This document shows, in pieces, positions 1 through 7,020 of a stretch of 8,782 nucleotides of DNA (position 1 is the first letter of the stretch; each line of letters starts with the position of its first letter). Source of the stretch: Hydrogenimonas sp. (GTDB lineage Bacteria > Campylobacterota > Campylobacteria > Campylobacterales > Hydrogenimonadaceae); contig NZ_JAOZOZ010000002.1 in assembly GCF_029933015.1 (NCBI RefSeq), positions 1 through 8,782 of the forward strand, read 5' to 3'. Made by a program: the position numbers and the translations under genes. The notes under the pieces are model-generated. The model saw nothing but the letters and a program-made list of their open reading frames with translations. It was not told where the DNA came from and searched no databases.

Positions 1-74
1 AGATAGAACTCACTCTCTTTCTTCTCTTCGAAATAGTTGTCCAGCTTTTCCAGCAGATCTTCAATGATTTTCAT
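1..74 (-). CDS. 5' end of a PilO/GspM-like or hypothetical protein (partial)
   Basis: The minus strand opens with ATG at 74 and reads 24 codons without a stop to the window edge, beginning MKIIEDLLEKLDNYFEEKKE. The ATG shares bases with the TGA stop of the preceding gene (ATGA, 4-base overlap), which strongly suggests translational coupling. The visible part is charged and amphipathic with no membrane segment yet. Because the preceding gene looks like a PilM-PilN or GspL protein, the expected partner is a PilO or GspM-like protein with a short cytoplasmic start, one span and a periplasmic domain. That assignment rests on context only; the visible residues do not identify a family. In C. jejuni the gene at this place is, as I recall, Cj0659c, annotated as a putative periplasmic protein. 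Confidence 0.65.
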   Translation of the reverse strand, partial: MKIIEDLLEKLDNYFEEKKESEFY

Positions 75-1615
75 AATACTGTCACCTTTAAATCGCCTTG
101 ATAGATACCGGTTTTTTCATCTTTGTAGATTTTTTCGATATCCGTATGGATTTTCCTCTCATACTTATCGGTCAGATATTTGATGAATTGCGTGATCTTC
201 TTTTCGCTCGTCGAGTAGAGCGACAACGTAAAGGAGTTGTCCTCGTCGATGATTTTCGTCACCTTTACGTTGAACTTGCTCATGTCGTTGCCGAAACTGA
301 CGATGGTTTTGGCTTTCATTGGATAGTTGACTTTTTTGTCGTAAATGGCGGAAAGGATCTTCTTTTTCTTCTCGAAAAGATCTTTTTCCGCTTTGATTTT
401 CGCCAGAACATCTTTCTTTTTCGCTTCCAACGAACTGATCTCCCTCTTGATCGAGGTGACCAGTTCGTTGAGCTGTTTCTCCTCTTTCGTCAGTTTTTCG
501 TTGACGATTTTGACATAGGTGTCGTAGGTATAGTTGTAAACGGGAAGCGAGAGAGCCAGCACGACCGTCGCGATCGTGGTGATGATGAACTGACCGCTTC
601 TTCTGGCGACGAACGGCGGAGGGCGGAAGAAGAGTGTGAAGTTGGGACTCTCCTCGCCTTCGATATCTTTGATCGCTTCGAGAACGCTGAGATAGTGGAA
701 CTGGTCGATATACCACTCCCCCTTCTCCATTTCGTAGTCGAAGTCGAAATCGTTGGATTCGATACCCAGATAGGTGTGGGCGTATTCGTTGAGCCCGAGG
801 ATCGGTCCGCTCTCCGAGCCGGCATAGAACATATCGATCTTTTCGATATCGAAGGCTCTTTTCGCGTAGATCAGGATATCGTTGACATAGAGGAAGATTT
901 CGCTGAAGAGCTTCATCAGCTGGTCTTGGTAGTCGAAATTCGACGTTTTCAGACCTTCGTTCTGAAGCATGTCGTAGAACGCCTCTTCGTCGACTCTCTC
1001 TCCGTAGAGTTCGCAGAAACGTTCGTAGATGTTTTCAAACGAGTATTTCAGAGATTTCGAGTAGAGGTATTCTCCGTCTTTGAAAAGGGCGAGAAAGGCA
1101 TCCTCTTTCTGGAAGTAAAGAAATCCGTGCACACCGTAGGCATCGAGGATGTCTTTTTCGTAAATGTTCTGGATCAGATAGGGTTTGGGATAGATGTAGT
1201 CGATATATTTGACCTGTTCTCTGACCGAATCGAAGGTTTCGTGCAGAACCTCCGGTTCGGCTACGAAAACGTGAAAATAGCGGAGTTTGTCGGTCTTGCG
1301 TTCCGGTGCCTCGATGAATCGGATCACATATTCGACGGCCTGGTCCAGTCCCAGATCGTCGTACGCTTTCAGTTCGATGGCGTCCTGAAGATCTTCGGGC
1401 GGAATATTGACGCTGATTTCGATGAGAGAGGAGATGAAATCTTTGGCGTCGAGTGTGGATACGACGAAATTTCTTTTGTCGTATGACAGCTTTTCGATTT
1501 TTTGCAATGCATTGTTCTGAAACTGGTAATATTCGTTTTTGTATGCATTGATCGAAATGATTTTCTGAAGATTCGGATTTCCCTGATCTACCATGGTCTG
1601 CGATCTTGTGAACAT
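71..1615 (-). CDS. PilM-PilN-like (GspL-like) inner-membrane protein of a type IV pilus or secretion-type apparatus
   Basis: This 514-residue protein has three visible parts. Residues 1-330 are soluble; around 259-285 the pattern EKIDMFYAGSESGPILGL, followed by an LGIE end, resembles the late nucleotide-fold segment of PilM and GspL actin-like domains, but I see no clear phosphate-binding DxG motif, so ATP binding is doubtful. Residues 342-360 form one membrane helix preceded by basic ARR, which predicts a cytoplasmic N-terminus. Residues 366-420 are Lys/Glu-rich heptad-like sequence (coiled coil), and 460-514 resemble the periplasmic ferredoxin-like fold of PilN. No signal peptide is present. 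The ATG at 1615 is favoured over ATG at 1594 because AAAGAGG lies 6 bases upstream (1622-1628). It sits downstream of era, as Cj0660c does in C. jejuni. In such systems these proteins form the inner-membrane platform that links the assembly ATPase to the secretin. The architecture is read from the sequence; the family assignment is inference. Confidence 0.72.
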   Translation of the reverse strand: MFTRSQTMVDQGNPNLQKIISINAYKNEYYQFQNNALQKIEKLSYDKRNFVVSTLDAKDFISSLIEISVNIPPEDLQDAIELKAYDDLGLDQAVEYVIRFIEAPERKTDKLRYFHVFVAEPEVLHETFDSVREQVKYIDYIYPKPYLIQNIYEKDILDAYGVHGFLYFQKEDAFLALFKDGEYLYSKSLKYSFENIYERFCELYGERVDEEAFYDMLQNEGLKTSNFDYQDQLMKLFSEIFLYVNDILIYAKRAFDIEKIDMFYAGSESGPILGLNEYAHTYLGIESNDFDFDYEMEKGEWYIDQFHYLSVLEAIKDIEGEESPNFTLFFRPPPFVARRSGQFIITTIATVVLALSLPVYNYTYDTYVKIVNEKLTKEEKQLNELVTSIKREISSLEAKKKDVLAKIKAEKDLFEKKKKILSAIYDKKVNYPMKAKTIVSFGNDMSKFNVKVTKIIDEDNSFTLSLYSTSEKKITQFIKYLTDKYERKIHTDIEKIYKDEKTGIYQGDLKVTVL

Positions 1616-1656
1616 TGAGAGCCTCTTTTTAAGTCAATCGTTATAACTTGATATTT

Positions 1657-1685
1657 ATTCTAACCCAGTAAAACTTAAATATAAA
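1657..1685 (-). promoter_or_regulatory. Possible promoter of the PilM-PilN-like gene, in the era 3' gap
   Basis: The 148-base gap 1616-1763 is clearly more A+T-rich than the flanking genes. On the minus strand it holds TAGAAT (1657-1662), a good -10 box, with a poor -35 (TTTATA, 1680-1685) at 17 bases. A start near 1650 would give a leader of about 34 bases. A second -10-like TATAAC lies at 1640-1645 but would leave only about 17 bases of leader. Just past the era stop, CCGGGA (1756-1761) can pair imperfectly with TCCGG (1737-1741), followed by only four T; this is too weak to call a terminator. Read-through from era therefore remains possible. Confidence 0.35.
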
Positions 1686-1763
1686 TTCGCGTTTTACGCA
1701 GCGGATTAGGTATCCCTGTTTAAGTATCGGCAAAATCCGGATATTTGTGTACACCTCCCGGCT

Positions 1764-2669
1764 CTATTCGAAGCTGTAACCGATCTCCGAAAGCGATTTC
1801 TTGTTTTTCGACCAACCGCTCTTGACCGAAACGAAAAGCTCGAGAAAGATCTTTTTTCCCGCGAAGCGTTCCATCTTCAGCCGGGCGTCCCTGCCGATCC
1901 GCTTGATCGTCGATCCGCCTTTGCCGACGAGGATCATCTTCTGGCTCTTCTTTTCGGTGATGATCGTCGCCTGGACTCTGTCCAGGTTCGGGAGCTCCTC
2001 GATCTTCTCGATGATGACGTCCGTTTCGTAGGGGATCTCGTCGCTGAGATTGTCGAAAATCGACTCGCGGATCATCTCTTTGTAGATCTCACGGATATTC
2101 GTCGTCGTCATCAGTTCCGGATCGTAGAGCCAGGGAGAGCAGGGCAGGTGGGTTGTGATCTCGTCCAGCAGCCGCTCCCTGCCTATCTCCTTCGTGACCG
2201 ATACGGGAACCAGGGCCAGAAAGTTCTCCTGATATTTCTGGTACTCCGCGATCTTCTTGAGCAGCTTCTCCTGGCTCACTTCGTCGATCTTCGTCAAGAC
2301 CACGATGTGCGGCCGGTTTTTCGCATTGAGCTTGAGAAACTTTTCGTAATGCTCCAACCGGTCTTTGGCCGGCGCGAGAAAAAGAACGAGGTCACAGTCG
2401 CCGATCGCCTTGATCGCTTCGGAGAGCATGAACTGGTTGAGCAGCCTCTCCTTTTCGTGGATGCCGGGCGTATCGACGAAGATGATCTGGGCGTTGTCGT
2501 GCATGACGATGATGTTCATGCGCTTTCTGGTGGCCTGTGCCTTTTTGCTCACCATCGCGAGTTTTTCGCCCACCAGCCAGTTCAAAAGCGTGCTCTTTCC
2601 GGCGTTGGGACGGCCGACGACGGCGACGAAACCCGCTTTTGTCGGGCACTCAGAGGATGTAGCGCGCAA
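1764..2669 (-). CDS. era: GTPase Era, ribosome assembly factor
   Basis: Era is an essential GTPase that binds the 3' end of 16S rRNA and assists 30S subunit maturation at the membrane-proximal ribosome pool. The 301-residue protein has the expected parts: P-loop GRPNAGKST (19-27), G3 DTPG (66-69), G4 TKID (126-129, in place of the usual NKxD), G5-like SVT (157-159), and a C-terminal KH domain with its GKGG loop (249-252). Length equals the family norm. The start must be TTG at 2669: an in-frame TAG lies at 2682-2684, no ATG or GTG occurs in frame between it and the P-loop, and GAGGA sits 8 bases upstream. The start lies inside the last codons of hslU, giving a 20-base overlap, so Era translation is probably coupled to HslU. 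It is the last gene of the rplI-hslV-hslU-era operon. Confidence 0.96.
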   Translation of the reverse strand: MRATSSECPTKAGFVAVVGRPNAGKSTLLNWLVGEKLAMVSKKAQATRKRMNIIVMHDNAQIIFVDTPGIHEKERLLNQFMLSEAIKAIGDCDLVLFLAPAKDRLEHYEKFLKLNAKNRPHIVVLTKIDEVSQEKLLKKIAEYQKYQENFLALVPVSVTKEIGRERLLDEITTHLPCSPWLYDPELMTTTNIREIYKEMIRESIFDNLSDEIPYETDVIIEKIEELPNLDRVQATIITEKKSQKMILVGKGGSTIKRIGRDARLKMERFAGKKIFLELFVSVKSGWSKNKKSLSEIGYSFE

Positions 2670-3993
2670 TATCTTCGTCCTCTACGATGGAATCGAGTTT
2701 ACCGTGTACATAATCGGCCGTAATCGTGAATGTTTTGCCTTCGTACTCGTCCGCCTCGAAACTGATCTCCTCCAGGACCTTTTCGATGACCGTATGCAGA
2801 CGTCTGGCGCCGATATCTTCGGTGCGTTCGTTGGCCTGGAAGCTGAGCCGTGCGATCGCCTTGAGAGCCTCGTCTTCGAAAACCAGTTCCATCCCTTCGA
2901 CACTCAGCAGTGCCTGGTATTGTTTGATCAGGGAGTTTTTCGGTTTGGTGAGGATTTCGTAGAGCGCCTCTTCGGTGAGGCTGTCGAGCTCCACCCGCAG
3001 GGGAAAGCGTCCCTGCAGTTCGGGTATCAGGTCGCTGGGTTTGCTCACATGGAAGGCACCTGCGGCGATGAAAAGGATGTGGTCGGTATCTACAGGTCCC
3101 CATTTGGTATTGACGGTGCTGCCCTCGACGATCGGCAACAGATCGCGTTGGACCCCCTCTTTGCTGGGATCCTGGCGTCCGCTGTTCTGGCTGGAGACGG
3201 CGATCTTGTCGATCTCGTCGAGAAAGATGATTCCTCCCTCCTGGGCGCGTCTGAGAGCCTCCTGTTTGATCTGCTCCTCGTCCAGAAGCCTCTCGCTGGC
3301 GGCCTGGCGCAGAATGTTTCTGGCCTCCTTGACCGTGACCTCCTTCTTGTTTTCACGGCCCAGCGAACCGAAGACTTTGGCCAGAGACTCCTGGACCTTG
3401 CTCATCTCCGGCGGCATGCCGCTGTCGGCCATCTCGAATTTCGGAGAGGGCATCTCCACCTCGATCTTCAGGTTGTCCAGCTCCCCTTTTTTGAGCTTTT
3501 CCCGCATCCGTTCGAAACTGCTTCGGTATTCGGCCTGTTTGTTCTCCGGCGCGTTTTTGGGAAGGGGCGGCAGGAGTTTTTCGATGATCATCTTCTCGAC
3601 ATACTCGTCGATCTCGCCGGACTTGAGTTCTTTTTGCTCCTGGGTGACCAGGTTGACGGAGGTGGCGACCAGGTCGCGGATCATCGACTCGACGTCGCGG
3701 CCCACGAAGCCGACTTCGGTGTATTTGCTCGCTTCGACCTTGACGAAGGGAAAGCCCATCATCTTGGCCAGGCGTCGCGCGATCTCGGTCTTTCCGACCC
3801 CCGTCGATCCGATCATCAGGATGTTTTTGGGCATGATCTCGTCCTGGATCTCTTTGGGCAGGCGCATCCGCCGGAAGCGGTTGCGAAGCGCCACGGCGAT
3901 CGTCTTTTTCGCTTTCTCCTGGCCGATGACGTAGTTGTCCAGGTAGGCGACGATCTCTTTGGGTGTCATGGTGTTGGCGTCGTTTCGGTTCAT
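2650..3993 (-). CDS. hslU: HslU, AAA+ unfoldase subunit of the HslUV (ClpYQ) protease
   Basis: HslU hexamers use ATP to unfold substrates and thread them into HslV in the cytoplasm. With the start at 3993 the protein is 447 residues (443 in E. coli). It opens with MTPKEIV at 9-15, matching the conserved MTPREIV. Walker A is GSTGVGKT (62-69), with Ser where E. coli has Pro. The pore loop is GFVG (95-98), the inserted I-domain spans roughly 117-245, Walker B is IIFLDEID (255-262), and the sensor-2 motif is GARRL (395-399). The C-terminal IARYIL resembles the E. coli tail LSRFIL, which docks into HslV pockets. The ATG at 3993 overlaps the hslV stop as ATGA, so coupling supports it; ATG at 3969 (439 residues) is the alternative and has no ribosome site. 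The open frame continues further upstream into hslV, but that part has no HslU similarity. Confidence 0.96.
   Translation of the reverse strand: MNRNDANTMTPKEIVAYLDNYVIGQEKAKKTIAVALRNRFRRMRLPKEIQDEIMPKNILMIGSTGVGKTEIARRLAKMMGFPFVKVEASKYTEVGFVGRDVESMIRDLVATSVNLVTQEQKELKSGEIDEYVEKMIIEKLLPPLPKNAPENKQAEYRSSFERMREKLKKGELDNLKIEVEMPSPKFEMADSGMPPEMSKVQESLAKVFGSLGRENKKEVTVKEARNILRQAASERLLDEEQIKQEALRRAQEGGIIFLDEIDKIAVSSQNSGRQDPSKEGVQRDLLPIVEGSTVNTKWGPVDTDHILFIAAGAFHVSKPSDLIPELQGRFPLRVELDSLTEEALYEILTKPKNSLIKQYQALLSVEGMELVFEDEALKAIARLSFQANERTEDIGARRLHTVIEKVLEEISFEADEYEGKTFTITADYVHGKLDSIVEDEDIARYIL
2678..2682 (-). promoter_or_regulatory. Ribosome binding site that fixes the era TTG start
   Basis: GAGGA on the minus strand lies 8 bases before the TTG at 2669, inside the codons for the VEDED stretch near the HslU C-terminus. 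It is the only Shine-Dalgarno-like site near the only usable in-frame start codon of era. Confidence 0.7.
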
Positions 3994-4526
3994 TTCTTCA
4001 GTTCCAGTGTCTTGATGTTGTGGTTGGTGTAGATGCACAGATCCGCGGCGATGTGGAGGCTCTCCTCGATCAGGGCCTTGGGATCCATGTCGGCGTGTCT
4101 GGCCAGGGCGCGCGCCGCGGAGATGGCGAAGTTGCCGCCGCTTCCGATGGCGGCGATGCGGCCGTCTTCGGGCTCGACGACGTCGCCGGTGCCGCTGAGA
4201 ATGAAGATGTGGTCGTTGTTGAGCACGATCATCATCGCCTCCAGCCTGCGCAGCACCTTGTCCTTGCGCCACGCTTTGGAGAAGTCGATCACCGCTTTGA
4301 GCAGGTCGCCCTTGCGGCTCTGCAGGAATCCCTCGAACATGTCGAAAAGGTTGAAGGCATCGGCGGTGCTTCCAGCGAATCCGGCCAGCACCTGGCCGTT
4401 GTAGAGGGTTCGGATCTTCGTGGCGTTGCCTTTGAGGACGGCGTTGCCGAAGGTCACCTGTCCGTCGCCGCCGATGACGGCGTAGTCGTCGGCCCGATAG
4501 GCCAGTATGGTCGTCGCTTCGAACAT
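3990..4526 (-). CDS. hslV: HslV, threonine protease subunit of HslUV
   Basis: HslV is the proteasome-like peptidase of the HslUV complex and forms a double hexameric ring in the cytoplasm. The 178-residue protein aligns along its length with E. coli HslV (176). The catalytic threonine of E. coli (T1) corresponds to Thr5 in MFEATTIL, so four residues must be removed to free it. Using that register, Asp17 corresponds to D21 in GGDGQ, and Lys33 to K37. Further landmarks are AGFAGSTADAF (about 48-58), IGSGGN and the ICIYTNH segment near the end. GGAGAG (4534-4539), inside the last codons of rplI, lies 7 bases before the ATG. The gap to rplI is only 4 bases and hslU overlaps the stop by 4, which fits fixed co-expression of protease and unfoldase. 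Confidence 0.97.
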   Translation of the reverse strand: MFEATTILAYRADDYAVIGGDGQVTFGNAVLKGNATKIRTLYNGQVLAGFAGSTADAFNLFDMFEGFLQSRKGDLLKAVIDFSKAWRKDKVLRRLEAMMIVLNNDHIFILSGTGDVVEPEDGRIAAIGSGGNFAISAARALARHADMDPKALIEESLHIAADLCIYTNHNIKTLELKK

Positions 4527-4530
4527 CGGC

Positions 4531-4974
4531 TTACTCTCCGGCCACTTCGAATTTCAGTTTGGCGTGGATGCCGTGACCCAGCTTCACGTCGGCTTCGTAC
4601 TCGCCCGTGGCCTTGATGGCGTGGTCGAGATGGATGTGCTTCTTGTCCACCTCCAGTCCCATCTCCTTCAGGGCGTCGGCGACGTCGTGGTTGGTGATGG
4701 CGCCAAAGAGCGATCCGTTGGCCCCAAGCTTCTTTCTGATCACCGGATGTACACTTTCGAGTCTCTTTTTCAGCTCTTCCAGGCGTGCGATCTCCGCGGC
4801 TTCCTCCTCCGCTTTGCGTTTCTGCTCCGCCTGCCACTCGGCGATCACTTCGTCGGTGGCCACTTTGGCGAAGCCTTTGGCGACCAGGAAGTTTTTTCCG
4901 TAACCGTCCTTGACCTCTTTGATCTCTCCCGCTTTTCCCAGACTTTTCACATCTTTTATCAACAATACTTTCAT
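4531..4974 (-). CDS. rplI: Large-subunit ribosomal protein L9
   Basis: L9 binds 23S rRNA near the L1 stalk and helps limit frameshifting and collisions between ribosomes. The 147-residue protein (149 in E. coli) has the typical start MKVLLIKDVKSLGKAGEI, the conserved DGYGKNFL and VAKGFA stretch to about residue 36, a long charged connecting helix (about 42-75), and the C-terminal domain with NGSLFGAITN (86-95). The start at 4974 matches the family and has GAGGAG 8 bases upstream (4983-4988); the open frame extends upstream through the promoter region, but that part is not L9. It is the first gene of the operon here, rather than last in an rpsF-rpsR-rplI operon as in E. coli. Confidence 0.97.
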   Translation of the reverse strand: MKVLLIKDVKSLGKAGEIKEVKDGYGKNFLVAKGFAKVATDEVIAEWQAEQKRKAEEEAAEIARLEELKKRLESVHPVIRKKLGANGSLFGAITNHDVADALKEMGLEVDKKHIHLDHAIKATGEYEADVKLGHGIHAKLKFEVAGE

Positions 4975-5004
4975 CTTTTCGACTCCTCGGAACAATTTGG
5001 GGTG

Positions 5005-5010
5005 ATTATA
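5005..5010 (-). promoter_or_regulatory. -10 box of the rplI-hslV-hslU-era promoter
   Basis: A perfect TATAAT on the minus strand, 30 bases before the rplI start codon. Transcription would begin near 4998 and leave a leader of about 24 bases containing the GAGGAG ribosome site. No good -35 box is seen at 17-18 bases, which is common in Campylobacterota sigma-70 promoters. The -35 region of this promoter falls on the -10 box of the opposing prlC promoter. Confidence 0.6.
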
Positions 5011-5031
5011 TCGAAAATAGCGTAATTCGGA

Positions 5032-5037
5032 TATAAT
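5032..5037 (+). promoter_or_regulatory. -10 box of the prlC promoter
   Basis: A perfect TATAAT on the plus strand, 30 bases before the prlC start. The predicted start near 5044 leaves a leader of about 24 bases carrying AAGAGAG (5055-5061), 6 bases before ATG. There is no recognisable -35 box. Together with 5005-5012 it forms a perfect 8-base inverted repeat (ATTATATC and GATATAAT). Confidence 0.6.
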
Positions 5038-5067
5038 TCCGAAAAAATCAGAAGAAGAGAGTAGAGT

Positions 5068-7020
5068 ATGTTCGCATCCTTTGAAACACCCGACTACGAA
5101 CGTTTCGCCGACGAGCTGAAAAGGCTGCTTGAGGAGAACGAAGCCGCAATCGGCGAGCTTTTGAAAAGTCCTGAAAAATCCTATGGGAATTTCGTCCGTC
5201 CCTACATGGAGACCTTCGAAAAGGTCGATCTCTTTTTCACGCCGCTTTCGCATCTCAACAGCGTGGAAAACTCCGAAAAGACTCAGAAGGCCTACGAAGC
5301 CTCGCTGCCGTTGCTTTCGCACTACCACACCAGACTTTCGCAAAACAGGGAACTCTTCGAGGTTTTCTCGCAGATAACAGGGGAAGATACGGCCCAGAAA
5401 GAGGTCGTGCGTCTGGAGCTGCGCGATTTCAGGCTATCGGGTGTCGATCTGCCCGAAAAGGAGAAGAAGCGCCTCGAGGAGATCGATCTGAAGCTCAGTG
5501 AGCTTTCCAACCGTTTCTCCCAGAATCTTCTGGACGCCACCAACGCCTACGAACTGATCGTCGAGGATCCGAAAGACGTGGAGGGAATCCCCGAAAGCGA
5601 CCTGGAGCTGGCGAGGGAGGAGAGAGACGGGAAAACGGTCTGGAGATTCACGCTGCAGATCCCCAGCTACATGGCCTACATGAGTTACGGCCCCAACAGG
5701 GCCCTGAGAGAAGAGCTCTACAGAGCCTACGTGACCCGTGCACCCCAAAACGCGGAGGTGATCGACGAGATTCTGAGGCTCAGAGACGAAAAGGCCAAAA
5801 TCCTCGGATTCGACCACTTCAGCGAACTTTCGCTGGCCACCAAGATGGCACCCGACGACGACGCGGTCGTCGGATTTCTCGAGGAGCTCGCCGAGGCCTC
5901 TCTCGAACATGTGGATAACGAGGTCGAAAAACTGAGGGAGATGGCGAAAGAGGATGGAATCGAAGAGCTTCAGAGTTACGACGTAGCCTACTACAGTGAA
6001 AAACTCAAAAGGGCCGAGCTCGATTTCGACGACGAGACGACCCGTCCCTATTTCGAGCAGGATAGGGTATTGCAGGGACTCCTCGACTTCGTCGCGGAAC
6101 TCTTCGGCATCTCTTTTGTGGAAACGAAGGTGCCGGTATGGAACGAGAAGGTGAGAGTTTTCGATCTGCAGGAGGATGGAGAGAGTTTCGCACGCATCTA
6201 TTTCGACCTCGAGGCACGAAAGAACAAGCGGGGCGGGGCATGGATGAACGACTGGCAGACCCACCACGAAGACGAAAAGGGCAGAGAACATCCCGCTTCG
6301 GCATTCGTCGTGTGCAACTTTCCGCCTTCGACGAAGGAGGTCCCTTCGCTGCTTCGCCACGACGATGTCGTGACGCTCTTTCACGAGATGGGACACGCCA
6401 TCCACCACCTCTTCAGCAGGGTGAAGGAGCGGTTCGTCAGCGGCATCCACGGCGTCGCCTGGGACGTGGTGGAGTTTCCTTCCCAGTTTCTGGAAAATTT
6501 CGCCTACGAGAAGGATGTGCTCGACCGTTTCGCGCGACATCATGAAACCGGCGAACCGCTGCCCGCCGACCTCGCCGAAAAGATCAAACGGAGCAAAAAC
6601 TTCCTGGCGGCGATGGGTATGCTGCGCCAGATCGAGTTCGCCCTCTTCGATTTCAAACTGCACCAGAGACTCTACCAGGGCGAAGAGGTCCAGAAGCTGC
6701 TCGATTCACTGCGCGAGAGGCTTTCACCCGTCAAACCTCCGAGCTACAACCGCTTCCAGTGGGGCTTCGCCCATATTTTCGGAGGAGGGTATGCCGCCGG
6801 GTACTACAGCTACAAGTGGGCCGAAGTGTTGAGCGCCGACGCCTTCTTCGCCTGTTACGAGAGGGGACGCATCGAGAAAGAGATGACCGACGGCTACAGG
6901 CGACATATCCTGGAAAAGGGCGCCAGCGAGCCGATGGACAGGCTCTATCGCGCCTGGCTGGGCCGTGATCCCGACCCCAAAGCCCTGTTGCGCCTCTACG
7001 GGCTGACGGAGGCGTCATGA
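5068..7020 (+). CDS. prlC: Oligopeptidase A-like M3 family zinc metallopeptidase
   Basis: This 650-residue enzyme belongs to the thimet-oligopeptidase clan, closest in pattern to E. coli oligopeptidase A (PrlC/OpdA, 680 residues), which cleaves short peptides released by ATP-dependent proteases and from signal peptides. The zinc site is HEMGH (439-443), with Glu469 in the VVEFPSQFLEN segment as the likely third ligand. Substrate-binding features near the end include GGYAAGYYSY (573-582), where Tyr575 and Tyr582 match the conserved tyrosines of the family. The N-terminal SHLNSVENS (about 62-70) is also characteristic. No signal peptide or membrane segment is seen, so it should be cytoplasmic. 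It is transcribed divergently from the HslUV operon and overlaps the next gene by 4 bases (ATGA). PepF-type members of M3 are the alternative, but the GVAWDVVEFPSQ pattern favours the OpdA branch. Confidence 0.93.
   Translation: MFASFETPDYERFADELKRLLEENEAAIGELLKSPEKSYGNFVRPYMETFEKVDLFFTPLSHLNSVENSEKTQKAYEASLPLLSHYHTRLSQNRELFEVFSQITGEDTAQKEVVRLELRDFRLSGVDLPEKEKKRLEEIDLKLSELSNRFSQNLLDATNAYELIVEDPKDVEGIPESDLELAREERDGKTVWRFTLQIPSYMAYMSYGPNRALREELYRAYVTRAPQNAEVIDEILRLRDEKAKILGFDHFSELSLATKMAPDDDAVVGFLEELAEASLEHVDNEVEKLREMAKEDGIEELQSYDVAYYSEKLKRAELDFDDETTRPYFEQDRVLQGLLDFVAELFGISFVETKVPVWNEKVRVFDLQEDGESFARIYFDLEARKNKRGGAWMNDWQTHHEDEKGREHPASAFVVCNFPPSTKEVPSLLRHDDVVTLFHEMGHAIHHLFSRVKERFVSGIHGVAWDVVEFPSQFLENFAYEKDVLDRFARHHETGEPLPADLAEKIKRSKNFLAAMGMLRQIEFALFDFKLHQRLYQGEEVQKLLDSLRERLSPVKPPSYNRFQWGFAHIFGGGYAAGYYSYKWAEVLSADAFFACYERGRIEKEMTDGYRRHILEKGASEPMDRLYRAWLGRDPDPKALLRLYGLTEAS

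Noticed and set aside
98..1486. 462-codon open frame on the plus strand opposite the PilM-PilN-like gene
   Set aside because: It is the mirror of a well-supported gene with ribosome site, membrane helix and family-like domains. The translation is rich in F, D, R and V without recognisable motifs, typical of an antisense shadow.
1737..1761. Possible terminator after era (CCGGGA pairing with TCCGG)
   Set aside because: The stem is five pairs with a bulge, the loop is long and the T-run is only four bases.
2365..4032. 555-codon open frame on the plus strand opposite era and hslU
   Set aside because: It spans two conserved genes on the other strand and has no motif; it arises from codon bias of hslU.
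3994..4272. N-terminal extension of hslU to 4272
   Set aside because: The extra residues are low-complexity Arg/Gln/His-rich sequence read in the wrong frame of hslV, without HslU similarity. The ATGA overlap at 3990-3993 gives the expected length.
4975..5343. N-terminal extension of rplI to 5343
   Set aside because: L9 starts at MKVLL universally; the extension would read through the promoter region and antisense to prlC, and the GAGGAG site is placed for 4974.
5434..6663. 409-codon open frame on the minus strand opposite prlC
   Set aside because: It is antisense to a peptidase with an intact zinc site and shows no family features.
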